Positions 43,444-52,537 are shown, numbered from the stretch's first letter. The stretch is DNA of 64,000 nucleotides from an uncultured Bacteroidales bacterium (GCA_946415475.1 CAMKSQ010000007.1:20246-84245); one strand, 5' to 3'. Made by a program: numbers and translations. The notes: generated by a model from the sequence alone, not told the origin.

Positions 43444-45003
43444 CTACAAATCCAGCAAATTGCGGCGGTCCAGGAAGCGGTAGCTGGCGGCTTCGGCCAG
43501 ATGGGCGGGTTCGATGTCCGGCGCATCGGCCAAATCGGCAATGGTGCGGGCAATTTTGACAATGCGCGTATAGGCCCGGGCGCTCAGGCCCAACTTGTCG
43601 ATAATCTGCTCTAGCAGTCCCTTGCACGCTTCCGAGAGCGGACAAAAGCGCTCCAGCTGCTTCGAGCTCATCTCCGAATTGGTGAAGATGCCGCTTCCGG
43701 CAAAGCGATCCCGTTGCACCTCGCGCGCCCGGAGCACCCTGGCGGCAATGGCCGCCGAGGGTTCCGCCTTCGCTCCCCGGATGAGCGCATTGGTCTGGAC
43801 CGGTCGGCAAAGCAGTTGTATGTCGATTCTGTCCATGATGGGCCCCGAGAGCTTGGACAGGTAGCCCAGGCGCTGGCCGGGCGTGCAGGTGCAGCGTTCG
43901 CCCTCCCCGTAGTATCCGCAGGGACAGGGGTTGGAAGCCGCCACCAGCATGAACGAGGCGGGATATTCAATCTTTGCCTTGAGCCGGGAAATGCAGACTT
44001 TCCGGTCCTCCAGCGGTGCCCGAAGGGCCTCCAGGGTGCTTTTGGGAGCCTCACAAAATTCGTCAAGGAAAAGCACACCTCCAGTCGCCAGTGACACCTC
44101 ACCAGGCAGGATGTTTTCTCCGCTACCACCGCCCAGCATGGCCGCTTTGGAGGCCGATATGTGCGGTGCGCGGAAGGGCCGGGTGCGTAAAAGGCCCGGC
44201 CGCCCGGTAGTACGCCCTGCCACCGAATACACTTTGGACGTGAGGACGCTCTCCTCCAGGCTCATAGGTGGCAAAATGCCCGCCATGGCCTTGGCGATGG
44301 AACTTTTCCCGCTCCCAGGCGCTCCCAGAAGCAGCACATTGTGCCCGCCGGCGCTGGCAATCTCCACGCCCCGCTTGGCGCCCTCCTGCCCGATGATATC
44401 GGCAAAATCCATAAAGGAGCCGAAGGGGAGGGTGGGTTCTTCCAGCGCCCGCCTGTAGCTTTCCGTGTTCCAGACCAGCAGATCTGAGGGATCCTCGCGC
44501 TCCTCCAGAATGAGTAGCACGTCTTCCAGCGTGCGCACGGCGAACACCTGCGTCTGTGTAAAATCGGCCGCCTCCAGCGCACTCTCTTCCGGCAGGATGC
44601 AGCCCTTGAACCCCTGCTCCATCGCCAGTTCCACCATAGGAAGGGCGCCGCTGACGGGCCTCAGGCTTCCATCCAGGCCCAACTCTCCCATAATCAGGTA
44701 TCTACCAAGTCCCGGAAGGGGTCGTTGGTCAGAAGCGGCAATCACGCCAAGGGCGATGGGAAGGTCATACCCGCTGCCCTGCTTGTGCATATCGGCCGGC
44801 GCCAGATTAATGACGATTTTCTTGCCCGGCACGTGGAATCCCTTGGCCTGCAGGGCCGTAACCGTCCGCAGGAGGCTCTCCTTGACGGCGGCATCGGCCA
44901 GTCCTACCAGATGGATGCCGATCCCCAGGGTAATATTGACCTCTACGGTAACCGGAACCGCCCGGATACCCATGCATTTTGCGCTGTGAATATAGACAAT
45001 CAT
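43444..45003 (-). CDS. YifB/ComM-family Mg chelatase-like AAA ATPase
   Basis: 519 residues. N-terminal Lon-protease-like domain (VEVNITLGIGIHLVGLAD, KQGSGYDLPIALGVIAAS), then Mg-chelatase AAA domain with Walker A GAPGSGKSSIAKAM, Walker B GGVLFLDEF and ASNPCPCGYYGEG, and a C-terminal domain (LSARAYTRIVKIARTIADL). ComM homologues act as helicases that extend branch migration during integration of transforming DNA; the role in non-competent bacteria is unclear. The start is 3 bp after the stop of the upstream lipoprotein gene. Confidence 0.93.
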   Translation of the reverse strand: MIVYIHSAKCMGIRAVPVTVEVNITLGIGIHLVGLADAAVKESLLRTVTALQAKGFHVPGKKIVINLAPADMHKQGSGYDLPIALGVIAASDQRPLPGLGRYLIMGELGLDGSLRPVSGALPMVELAMEQGFKGCILPEESALEAADFTQTQVFAVRTLEDVLLILEEREDPSDLLVWNTESYRRALEEPTLPFGSFMDFADIIGQEGAKRGVEIASAGGHNVLLLGAPGSGKSSIAKAMAGILPPMSLEESVLTSKVYSVAGRTTGRPGLLRTRPFRAPHISASKAAMLGGGSGENILPGEVSLATGGVLFLDEFCEAPKSTLEALRAPLEDRKVCISRLKAKIEYPASFMLVAASNPCPCGYYGEGERCTCTPGQRLGYLSKLSGPIMDRIDIQLLCRPVQTNALIRGAKAEPSAAIAARVLRAREVQRDRFAGSGIFTNSEMSSKQLERFCPLSEACKGLLEQIIDKLGLSARAYTRIVKIARTIADLADAPDIEPAHLAEAASYRFLDRRNLLDL

Positions 45004-45006
45004 GGC

Positions 45007-46224
45007 TTAGTCGATTTGAATGGAAGTGAAATACCCGTTGAAGCGGAGGGCGATGGTGTCGCGGTTGTGGATGAGCATCTGCCGCTTGCCCTGGGTGGCT
45101 GTGAGCGCCGCCCCGAAGATCTTTTTCCGGAATTGCACGCATCGGGACGATGTGAGGGTGAATCGGCCTTTGGCCATGAGTACAACCTCGCGGTTGATAA
45201 ACACGCCCAGCGTGCTGCCATCGTCATATTCAGATACATAGCCATAGTCGTCCCCGTCCTTGACCAGGGTACGCAGGACATAGGGGCTGCCGACGGAGAA
45301 CACCGTGCCGCTCTGGTCCCGAAGCCAGTAGGTAAAGGTGGGCGTGTAGCTATATCCTTTAACCAGGATGCGGTCGTCTCCGGGCACCAGTTTGCAGTTA
45401 TGGGAGACCTCGTCGGGAGGGAAGGGCAGGGTGAGATAGGTTTCACCCTTTACCAGGCACGTGTTGTTGCCGCGCTTTTCGAAGCGATAAATGGTGCCGT
45501 TCCATACACGGATATCGTAAACCTGGCAATCGTCACTGGCTGGTACCACTTTTTCTACCTGCGCCTCTTTCATGATGCGATATTCCCAGTTTACCTGCTC
45601 CTCTTTCAAGATGGGCACCCCATAGGTATAGTAGATACCCGAGGTGTCAAAGCAGAAGGCGCCGCCGTCCCATTCTGTCTCGTCCGGTCCGTTCAGGAGC
45701 ACGCCGCTCTCCGAGGAAAAGCGCTCCTGTCCGTTCACGCGAAAACTGAGGCCGCCCCCGCCCGGACGCTGTCCCAGGGTGTATATTTGGCCGTCTACCA
45801 CCCAAAACCCATTAAATACCTCCTCTCCCTGGAAGCGGAAACGCTCCTCTCCATTGCAGGAAACCACCATTTGGCCATTTTCATAACGGTCTGTCCACAA
45901 CTCCCCGCGGATAATCCGGTGCCTGTAAGACTCCGGTCGGCCGTTCATGGGAATCCGCAGCACCTCATCTCCGTTTTTGAGCAGGAACAGCATGGATTCT
46001 CCAACGTCACCTGCGCGCCAGTCCACGGTGTCCGGGAAGCAGACGGCTGTTGCGTAAAGGCTCACATCCGTGCCTGGCGGTTCAGGTACATCGGGTTTGT
46101 CAGCAAAAGACCGACCCGGACTGGAGTCATAGGGACCCCCCGAACGGGGGATAGAATCAAAAAGCGGGGGCTGGCACGAGAGAACGGCCAAAGAAAAGAG
46201 TACCCATCGAATCAACTTGCACAT
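45007..46224 (-). CDS. Lipoprotein of unknown function, beta-propeller-like
   Basis: 405 residues. Lipoprotein signal (LIRWVLFSLAVLSCQPP), a Pro/Ser/Gly-rich linker, then evenly spaced short beta segments, each with aromatic residues and Gly-Asp or Asn-Gly turns (FLLKNGDEVLRIPMNG, FWVVDGQIYTLGQ, FCFDTSGIYYTYG, FEKRGNNTCLVKG). This spacing suggests a beta-propeller of uncharacterised type. It is not a member of any family I recognise. It is 3 bp upstream of yifB and probably cotranscribed with it. Confidence 0.6.
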   Translation of the reverse strand: MCKLIRWVLFSLAVLSCQPPLFDSIPRSGGPYDSSPGRSFADKPDVPEPPGTDVSLYATAVCFPDTVDWRAGDVGESMLFLLKNGDEVLRIPMNGRPESYRHRIIRGELWTDRYENGQMVVSCNGEERFRFQGEEVFNGFWVVDGQIYTLGQRPGGGGLSFRVNGQERFSSESGVLLNGPDETEWDGGAFCFDTSGIYYTYGVPILKEEQVNWEYRIMKEAQVEKVVPASDDCQVYDIRVWNGTIYRFEKRGNNTCLVKGETYLTLPFPPDEVSHNCKLVPGDDRILVKGYSYTPTFTYWLRDQSGTVFSVGSPYVLRTLVKDGDDYGYVSEYDDGSTLGVFINREVVLMAKGRFTLTSSRCVQFRKKIFGAALTATQGKRQMLIHNRDTIALRFNGYFTSIQID

Positions 46225-46340
46225 AGCTTTCTCGTTTTTGTGAGCGGCAAGTTCGGAAACGCCCGGCGAAAAACAAAGCTTCGGTTGAAAAAAAGTGTTG
46301 TTTCACATGTTTTTTTTGCTGTTTCTACCGATTTGCAATG

Positions 46341-46348
46341 TATCTTTG
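46341..46348 (+). promoter_or_regulatory. Promoter -7 box for leaderless ispE
   Basis: TATCTTTG, with TTTG at 46315-46318 as a -33 candidate. The predicted start point coincides with the ATG at 46353. Confidence 0.7.
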
Positions 46349-46352
46349 CAGT

Positions 46353-47189
46353 ATGATCTGCTATCCCAACGTCAAAATCAACCTGGGGCTCCATGTGCTC
46401 CGCCGCCGCCCGGACGGCTTCCACGACCTGGAAACGCTCTTTGTTCCGTACCCGGAAATCAGCGATTGCCTGGAGGTCATCCTTGCCGATGACTACAGTC
46501 GCACCCTGGCCAGCCTGAAGGAGCGGTACGATACGCTCACGCAGGCCATTTCGCCGGACGGGAAACTCATGATTACCATCGCCCGGAAAGAGGGCGTGGA
46601 TTGGGATCCGCTCAAAGACCTCACCGCCAAGGCATACGCCCTGCTGGCGGCCGACTATGACCTGCCGCCCATGAAAGTGTTCCTGGAGAAACGTTCGCCG
46701 GTGGGCGCCGGCCTCGGAGGCGGCAGCGCAGACGCCGCCTTCGCCCTTCGCGCCATGGCGGAACTCGCCGGCCTGGACCTGGACTCCGCCACCCTGGCCG
46801 CCTATGCCGCCCGTCTGGGCAGCGACTGTGCCTTTTTCGTGTACAACCGGCCCATGTTCGGCAGCGGACGCGGAGAGATGCTGGAGCCTTTTTCCATCGA
46901 CCTGGATGCCTATAGGCTGGAGGTGGTGATACCGGAAGGCATTGCCGTTTCTACCGCGGAAGCCTACCGCGGCATTACGCCTCGTGTCCCGGAAAAAGCC
47001 CTGCGGGAGGTGCTGCAGCAGGATATCGACACATGGAAAAAAGACCTGCACAACGACTTTGAACAGACGGTATTCGCCGTCCATCCCGCGCTTGCCCAAG
47101 TGAAGGCGGCACTCTACGAAAGAGGCGCCCTGTACGCCGCTATGAGCGGCAGTGGGAGCGCCTGCTTCGGTATTTTCCCTAAGGAGTAG
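46353..47189 (+). CDS. ispE: 4-diphosphocytidyl-2-C-methyl-D-erythritol kinase IspE
   Basis: 278 residues. GHMP-kinase pattern: NVKINLGLHVLRRRPDGFH at the start (IspE substrate-binding block), the ATP loop PVGAGLGGGSADAAFAL, LGSDCAFF and the C-terminal AMSGSGSACFG. It phosphorylates CDP-methylerythritol in the MEP isoprenoid pathway. ATG 46353 is chosen over the upstream ATG 46338 because the promoter box TATCTTTG lies between them. It meets the EnvC-like gene end to end with no gap. Confidence 0.95.
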   Translation: MICYPNVKINLGLHVLRRRPDGFHDLETLFVPYPEISDCLEVILADDYSRTLASLKERYDTLTQAISPDGKLMITIARKEGVDWDPLKDLTAKAYALLAADYDLPPMKVFLEKRSPVGAGLGGGSADAAFALRAMAELAGLDLDSATLAAYAARLGSDCAFFVYNRPMFGSGRGEMLEPFSIDLDAYRLEVVIPEGIAVSTAEAYRGITPRVPEKALREVLQQDIDTWKKDLHNDFEQTVFAVHPALAQVKAALYERGALYAAMSGSGSACFGIFPKE

Positions 47190-48395
47190 TTACTGCCGCA
47201 GCCAGTTTTCCGGATTCTGCGGTGTGGAGCCGTTCCACAGTTCAAAGTGGAACTGGTCTTCTCCGCCGATGGTGTCCACCGTACCCACCACCTGGCCTGT
47301 AGTTACCTTTTGGCCCACCTTCACCGCTACGCTCTTGAGCTTGCTATATAAGGTGAAGTAGGCGCCGTGGCTCACCAGTACGCACTGGTTGTAGCCGGGC
47401 AGTACCACAATCTGAGTCACGGTTCCGTTGAAGACGGCCTTGGCCTGCGTGCCGCGCTTTACGGCCAGGGTGACGCCGTTGTTCTGCGGCAGGTCCACGT
47501 TCTGGTATACCGGGTGCTTGTGCTTGCCAAAGCGCTCGATGATAGCGCCTTCCACCGGCCACGGCAGCCTGCCCTTGTTGGAGGCGAACTCGTTGGACAG
47601 CTTGGTGTCGATTTCCGTAGAAGTGGTCTTGGAGCCGGTTTTACCCTTGTTTCCCTTGCTGGCCTGTTGCTGCTGCTGGCGGATGAGCTCTGCGATTTTG
47701 CGGTTCAGTGCTTCCTTCTGCTTGTTCTTTTCCTGCAACTGCTGCTGGTACTTCTTGCGGTCTTTGTTCAGCTTTTCCACCAGCCGGTTGTGCTCGGCTT
47801 CCTCGCTTTTCAGGCTGGAACGCTCCTGCACTATCTTCTGGCGCATTTCTTCCGCCTGCTCCTTCAGGATGGACAGACGTTCCCGTTCCACCTCCAGTTC
47901 TGCCTGCGTTTCCCGGATTTTCACGGCCTGTTCGCTCATTTCGTTGGACAGATTCCGCAGGTAGCCAAAGCGGCGGAGGCCCTGCCCCAGCGACTCGCTG
48001 GAAAGCAGATACATATACCACAGCCGGCTGTCGCGGTTTTTATACGAGCCCCGAATAAGGCGCCCATAATACAACGAAAGGGTATCGTAGCGCGCCTGCA
48101 GGCGGTCAATCTCCCCCTGACAGGTCCGGATGGAGTCGTTGAGCATGCGAAGCGTCTGGTCGCAGCCGGCAATGAGTTTTTCCCGGGCCGATATCTTGCT
48201 GCGCACCAGCGTAAGGCTGCTCATGGCCTCCGAGCTGTTTTTGGAGTTCTGGGCCAGCTGCCGGTTCAGGGTGGCGATCTCCTTCTCCAATTGCGCCCGC
48301 TGGCTCTCCAGCGTTTTCATGGAGGTCTTTTTCTGCCCCATGGCAGGGAGGCAGACACACATTACCAGCAGTAGGCTATATAGGAATTTTCTCAT
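47190..48395 (-). CDS. EnvC-like murein hydrolase activator (degenerate M23 domain)
   Basis: 401 residues. Signal peptide (MRKFLYSLLLVMCVCLPAMG), a long coiled coil to ~residue 250, a short linker, and a C-terminal LytM/M23 domain from LPWPVEGAIIERFGKHKHP to FHFELWNGSTPQNPENWL. The zinc-site residues are incomplete: the usual HxH is QFHFE, the YAHL His is replaced in LYSKL, and the first HxxxD is not intact. This matches EnvC, which has lost catalysis and activates amidases at the septum. The gene overlaps the upstream TPR gene by 4 bp. Confidence 0.88.
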   Translation of the reverse strand: MRKFLYSLLLVMCVCLPAMGQKKTSMKTLESQRAQLEKEIATLNRQLAQNSKNSSEAMSSLTLVRSKISAREKLIAGCDQTLRMLNDSIRTCQGEIDRLQARYDTLSLYYGRLIRGSYKNRDSRLWYMYLLSSESLGQGLRRFGYLRNLSNEMSEQAVKIRETQAELEVERERLSILKEQAEEMRQKIVQERSSLKSEEAEHNRLVEKLNKDRKKYQQQLQEKNKQKEALNRKIAELIRQQQQQASKGNKGKTGSKTTSTEIDTKLSNEFASNKGRLPWPVEGAIIERFGKHKHPVYQNVDLPQNNGVTLAVKRGTQAKAVFNGTVTQIVVLPGYNQCVLVSHGAYFTLYSKLKSVAVKVGQKVTTGQVVGTVDTIGGEDQFHFELWNGSTPQNPENWLRQ

Positions 48396-50029
48396 GGCTG
48401 TTCTGTGGGTTCCAGGCGGGCGGCCTGTTTACGATAAACCTTGGCTGTATCTTCCTCGCCCAGCGCCTCCAGGACGGTGGCGTAGTGCCGCAGGATAACG
48501 GCGCTCTCTTTGCCGCCGTACAGCATGGCGTGCTTGAAGAACGGCTTGGCTTCCAGGTCTTTGCCCATCAGATGCAGGATCCAGGCAAAGGTGTCCAGAT
48601 AAGTGGCGTTGTCGGGCTCTGCCTCTACCGTCTTCTTGGACATGGCGTACGCTTTGTTGAGCTTTTTCCCTTCCTCGCTCAGGTAGTAGGCATAATTGTT
48701 CAGCACCGGTGCATAGTTCGGGTCCAGCTTCAGCGCTTTCTCGTAGGTCTTGTAGGCCTGCTTGCTGTCCCCCAGGGAGTGGTACGCATCGCCCATCATG
48801 GCATAGGCGCCCACGGCGATGGTCTTATCCTTGGCGTGCCGCGCCAGTACTTCCTTGCAATTGTCGACAATGTCCCCGTACGCCGCCAGCTCGTAATTGG
48901 CCATGTTGGCATAGTCCAGGAAGGCCAGTTCGTTAAAGCGTCGATAGGCATCCATGGCGCGCACCTGCAACTCGGCCCAGTCTTTCTGCAGCGACAAGTA
49001 TTGGACGTAGGTGGCCGTCTGGCCCAGGCTGGAGGGGAAAAGGTCCGCAGCCTCGCGGAACCACTTCCCGGCTTCCTCCTCCCGTCCGGTACCATAATAA
49101 TAGCTCCCGGCGGTGGCCAGCACGGTGCTGTCTGCAGGATGCATCTCCGCCGTTTTTTCCACCAGGCCGTCAAACCCCTCGCGGTGCAGCTGCAGGATTT
49201 TCGGGTCGATGGCACGGGTGAGATTGGTCAGGTACATGGTTTTGCTGCTGGCGGGAATGTCCTCCGAGCCAAAAAATTTTTCCAGCGTCTGGAAGTATTC
49301 CGGATAGCGGCGGGTGTGCCTGTACACTTCCGACATACCCAGGATGGCGGGGATGTAACCGCTGTCCAGCGCCAGCGCCTCCTCATAGCGCACCTGCGCC
49401 AGAGAATCGGCAAAGTCCTGTACATAATAGTCTCCCAGCATGGACAGGATGGTGGGGGAGGAGTACTGCTGGTTGAATGCTTCCAGCTGGGCGATGCCCT
49501 CTTCCTGCTTGCCCATGGCCGTGTAGATATCGTACCGGGTGCGGGTGACTTCTTCCGAAGGGCCGCGCTGGGACTCGATATCGTCCAGCGCCGTGAGCGC
49601 TTTCTCGAACTCTTTCCGGGCCAGGTAAATGTCCAGCAGCTCGTAAACGGCCGAGTTTTTATCCGGGAAGGCCTTTACCAGGCTTTCGTACTGGGTCATG
49701 GCCTCTTCTGTGCGGTTTTGCATCAGGTACATGCGGCCCAGGAGGCGGCGGTACCAGAAGTTGGTGCTGTCCAGCGCAACGGCCTTTTTGAGGGAAGTCT
49801 CCGCGGCTTCCTTTTCCTGTGCCTGCCACTGCGTCTGCGCCAGGTAATACCAGACGGCATCGTTGTCCGGGGCGGCTACGGAAAGGGTTTGCAGGATGTC
49901 CCGGGCACGCTGATACTGGCCGTTTCCAAACAAGGTAACGGCATCGATCAGGTTGCTTTCCAGGGATTGGGCCAGAGCCCCTACCGGAATCAGAAAAAAC
50001 AGCGCAAGCGCCAGGACGGTTCTTTTCAT
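48392..50029 (-). CDS. TPR-repeat periplasmic protein
   Basis: 545 residues from ATG 50029. Signal peptide MKRTVLALALFFLIPVGALA, then about a dozen TPR-like helix pairs (for example ARDILQTLSVAAPDNDAVWYYLAQ, read as two helices; KTYEKALKLDPNYAPVLNNYA; DTFAWILHLMGK). No enzymatic domain is visible. Its stop overlaps the EnvC-like start, so it may be a scaffold in envelope biogenesis; that is inferred from coupling. CAAAAATA at 50035-50042 gives a leaderless start on the ATG. Confidence 0.85.
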   Translation of the reverse strand: MKRTVLALALFFLIPVGALAQSLESNLIDAVTLFGNGQYQRARDILQTLSVAAPDNDAVWYYLAQTQWQAQEKEAAETSLKKAVALDSTNFWYRRLLGRMYLMQNRTEEAMTQYESLVKAFPDKNSAVYELLDIYLARKEFEKALTALDDIESQRGPSEEVTRTRYDIYTAMGKQEEGIAQLEAFNQQYSSPTILSMLGDYYVQDFADSLAQVRYEEALALDSGYIPAILGMSEVYRHTRRYPEYFQTLEKFFGSEDIPASSKTMYLTNLTRAIDPKILQLHREGFDGLVEKTAEMHPADSTVLATAGSYYYGTGREEEAGKWFREAADLFPSSLGQTATYVQYLSLQKDWAELQVRAMDAYRRFNELAFLDYANMANYELAAYGDIVDNCKEVLARHAKDKTIAVGAYAMMGDAYHSLGDSKQAYKTYEKALKLDPNYAPVLNNYAYYLSEEGKKLNKAYAMSKKTVEAEPDNATYLDTFAWILHLMGKDLEAKPFFKHAMLYGGKESAVILRHYATVLEALGEEDTAKVYRKQAARLEPTEQP

Positions 50030-50034
50030 CAGCA

Positions 50035-50042
50035 CAAAAATA
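50035..50042 (-). promoter_or_regulatory. Promoter -7 box for leaderless TPR-EnvC operon
   Basis: CAAAAATA on the plus strand reads TATTTTTG on the minus strand, 5 bp upstream of the ATG at 50029. Confidence 0.6.
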
Positions 50043-50093
50043 CGGGTTTTGCAAAAAACAAACAAATAATTTGTTTTCTCCTCCCGTAACGCA

Positions 50094-50101
50094 TAAATTT
50101 G
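50094..50101 (+). promoter_or_regulatory. Promoter -7 box for the ECF sigma operon
   Basis: TAAATTTG matches TAnnTTTG; the predicted start is near 50108. Confidence 0.5.
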
Positions 50102-50203
50102 TGTTAGCAAAAACAAATTTCGGACCCGGTGAAACGTTTTTGGGAAAAATTGCATCTTATTACATGGACAAGGGACGATGGGTCCCCTGCCGTGCCGTCG
50201 TCT

Positions 50204-50725
50204 ATGGAGCAGCTGGCCGCTGTCTGCCAGGAGGGTGACACGCGGGCCCAGAAGCAGTTGTTCGATGCACTCTCTCCCAAAATGATGGCCCTGTGCCTGC
50301 GGTACATGGGTAGCCGGGAGGAGGCAGAGGACGTTTTGCAGGAAGGATTCATCACCCTGTTCACCAAAATAGACAGCTATCAGGGAGCAGGCTCCTTTGA
50401 AGGCTGGGCAAGAAGAATCTTTGTCAATACTGCACTCATGCATCTCAGGCGCACGGACGCCCTGGGTCTCAGTGACGATATTGAACAGGCCCACGGCCTG
50501 TTCACGCAGGAGGCCACGCCCGTGCAAAATATGGGATACAGAGATTTGATGCGGATGATTTCTACCCTTCCGGCCGATGCCAGAACCGTGTTTAACATGT
50601 ATGTGGTAGAAGGCTACTCCCACAAGGAGATTGCCAAGGAACTGGGCTGTACGGAAGCCACTTCCCGTTCCAAGTTGCAAAGGGCCAGGATCCGCCTGCA
50701 GGAAATGATGAAGCAAGAGCAATGA
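50204..50725 (+). CDS. ECF-type RNA polymerase sigma factor
   Basis: 173 residues from ATG 50204, where family alignment begins (MEQLAAVCQEGDTRAQKQLF). An in-frame GTG at 50129 would add 25 residues, but that stretch has low third-position GC and looks noncoding. Region 2: EEAEDVLQEGFITLFTKIDSY, then FEGWARRIFVNTALMHLRR; region 4: LPADARTVFNMYVVEGYSHKEIAKELG, followed by SRSKLQRARIRLQEMM. It directs transcription of an envelope-response regulon. Its stop overlaps the next gene by 4 bp, which encodes a membrane-spanning protein that may act on it. Confidence 0.92.
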   Translation: MEQLAAVCQEGDTRAQKQLFDALSPKMMALCLRYMGSREEAEDVLQEGFITLFTKIDSYQGAGSFEGWARRIFVNTALMHLRRTDALGLSDDIEQAHGLFTQEATPVQNMGYRDLMRMISTLPADARTVFNMYVVEGYSHKEIAKELGCTEATSRSKLQRARIRLQEMMKQEQ

Positions 50726-51945
50726 AAAAGAACGAATTTGATATACAGGTAAGAAACCTCTTACAAAATGCGCAGGAAAGCGTGTCACCTTCCGTATGGG
50801 AGGGTGTACAAGCCGGCTTGGCACGCAAGCGCCGTGCGGCTGCTTTCTGGCGTTGGACCGGAGCCGTAGCCGCTGCGGCCGCCGTCCTGGGAGGCGTAGT
50901 GCTCCTGTGGCCCGCGGACCGGCAAGAACATTCTAATCCTATTATTATATTGGCCGAAACCCCGTCGGAAGACCTCATGGAGGTCCCTGCAGTACAGGAA
51001 GAACTTCTTCCGGCGGGGGAAACTGCCGCCCCTTCCACTCCTCAGGTAAACCGTCCGGTGCGCCTGGCACAGGTTGCCAAGAAGCCTGCTGCCGCGCCCG
51101 TTGCACAGGAAACCGCCCTCGTGCAGGAAAGTGTCCCGGTACAGGATGCTGCGCCGGTACAGGAAGCCTCTCCGACGAAGGATGCCACCTCCGTGCAAGA
51201 GGTGGCCCCGGTGCGGGAAACGGCTTCCCAGCCCAGAGAAAACGACCAGGTGCTTTTCAATCAACTCGCGTATGAGGAGGAAAGCAAGTACAACGCCGGC
51301 AAGGGCTGGTCACTGGCCGTTTCCGGTAACCTGGAAGACAAACGCCGCAACACGCTCAGTCCGTATACCGCCACCCGCTACAGCGCCCCGCCGCTGAGCG
51401 CTACGGAAGGTATTTACAATGAGAGTCCGGAAGTGAGCTTCAGCCTGCCGTTCTCCGTGGGCGTCGGCCTGGATTGGCAGTTTGCCAAGCATTGGGCTGT
51501 GGGCCTGGGCCTTCGCTACACCAACCTCAGCCGCACGTTCGTGGGCGATTACGTGGGAGACGGCTACCGTCTTCCGCAAACGGATATCGACAATCACCAG
51601 CATTGGCTGGGCATTCCCGTCAACGTATATTATGCGTTTGTGAACACCGACCGCTGGCGTGTGCACGTGTTCACCGGCGGCAGCATGGAATTCCTGGTCG
51701 ATAACGACTACCTGGTCCATGGCACCCAGAAAGACATCCATTATCACCAGCGGGGCACTCGTCCGCAATTCTCCGCCGGACTGGGCCTGGGTGTGGAATT
51801 CAAGATTACGCCTTGGCTGGGTGTGTATCTGGATCCGTCGTTCCGTTATTACTTCCGTCCGGATCTTCAGCCTCGTTCGCTGCGAACCATCCAGCCGCTT
51901 CGCTTCGACATAGAAGCCGGCTTCCGTTTCAGCTTAGGAAAATAG
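50722..51945 (+). CDS. Membrane-anchored outer-membrane beta-barrel protein, possible anti-sigma partner
   Basis: 407 residues. An N-terminal ~40-residue helical part (FDIQVRNLLQNAQESVSPSVWEGV) resembles the cytoplasmic end of Bacteroidetes ECF-linked membrane proteins. A membrane segment follows (GAVAAAAAVLGGVVLLW, ~48-66). Residues ~100-170 are a low-complexity linker of VQE/VQD-Ala-Pro type units. The C-terminal ~230 residues are an outer-membrane-type barrel (PF13568-like) ending FDIEAGFRFSLGK. One chain might link inner membrane and outer membrane. Coupling to the sigma gene suggests that it regulates that sigma factor; not proven. Confidence 0.75.
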   Translation: MKKNEFDIQVRNLLQNAQESVSPSVWEGVQAGLARKRRAAAFWRWTGAVAAAAAVLGGVVLLWPADRQEHSNPIIILAETPSEDLMEVPAVQEELLPAGETAAPSTPQVNRPVRLAQVAKKPAAAPVAQETALVQESVPVQDAAPVQEASPTKDATSVQEVAPVRETASQPRENDQVLFNQLAYEEESKYNAGKGWSLAVSGNLEDKRRNTLSPYTATRYSAPPLSATEGIYNESPEVSFSLPFSVGVGLDWQFAKHWAVGLGLRYTNLSRTFVGDYVGDGYRLPQTDIDNHQHWLGIPVNVYYAFVNTDRWRVHVFTGGSMEFLVDNDYLVHGTQKDIHYHQRGTRPQFSAGLGLGVEFKITPWLGVYLDPSFRYYFRPDLQPRSLRTIQPLRFDIEAGFRFSLGK

Positions 51946-51947
51946 TT

Positions 51948-52454
51948 TTATCGCAATGGCTTCAAGGCCACGGTGCCGGGGATGACATCCTCCGGCGGGG
52001 CTCCGTGCAGGTAGATGATACGCTGGTTGGGGCTGCCGCGGAACAGGAGGTCCGTGTCCCGTTGTTCCAGGATGAAGGGACCATCGACCAGTACATCCAG
52101 ATAGGGGAGCATCTGCGAGAGTTTTTCCGAGGCCTGGATTTCTTCCAGCGTAAAGCCCGTCCAGCACCAGATGGTTTTGCTGGTTTCCTCTTTGATGCGG
52201 CGGGCCAGTTCCGTGAAGGCTTCCACCTGATAGAACGGGTCTCCGCCGGAGAAGGAAACGTCCGACATGTCGTCCGACTTAATGATGTCCAGCAGCTCCT
52301 CCACCTCCATCCACTGGCCGGCCTCAAAGCTCCAGCTCTGCGGGTTATGGCAACCCTTGCAGGCGTGCTTGCATCCGGCACAGTAAATAGAGGTGCGGAA
52401 CCCCGGCCCATCGGCCATGGTTTGGTGCAGTATATCGAGTACGCGAATCTTCAT
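51948..52454 (-). CDS. nrdG: Anaerobic ribonucleoside-triphosphate reductase activating protein
   Basis: 168 residues. Radical SAM enzyme with the CX3CX2C cluster motif (Cys28, Cys32, Cys35 in CAGCKHACKGCHNP), SFSGGDPFYQ and LVDGPFI. It makes the glycyl radical on NrdD. It lies 98 bp after nrdD on the same strand; repeat sequences and a hairpin fill the gap. It converges with the barrel gene at 51945. Confidence 0.95.
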   Translation of the reverse strand: MKIRVLDILHQTMADGPGFRTSIYCAGCKHACKGCHNPQSWSFEAGQWMEVEELLDIIKSDDMSDVSFSGGDPFYQVEAFTELARRIKEETSKTIWCWTGFTLEEIQASEKLSQMLPYLDVLVDGPFILEQRDTDLLFRGSPNQRIIYLHGAPPEDVIPGTVALKPLR

Positions 52455-52464
52455 GATATTTGAG

Positions 52465-52520
52465 GCCGAAGGCCGAAAGTAAGTCCCCTCCTCGAGGGAG
52501 GGGATTTAGGGGAGGGGTAA
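52465..52520. repeat. Interspersed palindromic repeats between nrdD and nrdG
   Basis: GAGGCCGAAGGCCGA (52465-52480), the same core as in sufD at 13871-13888, is followed by CCCCTCCTCGAGGGAGGGG and a second GGGGAGGGG arm (to ~52517), a palindromic element widespread in Bacteroidetes intergenic DNA. Confidence 0.65.
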
Positions 52521-52537
52521 CGTGGGTGTCTTTTGTG

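Noticed and set aside
50129..50203. N-terminal extension of the ECF sigma factor from GTG 50129
   Set aside because: The 25 codons have low third-position GC and precede the conserved family start; kept only as an alternative.
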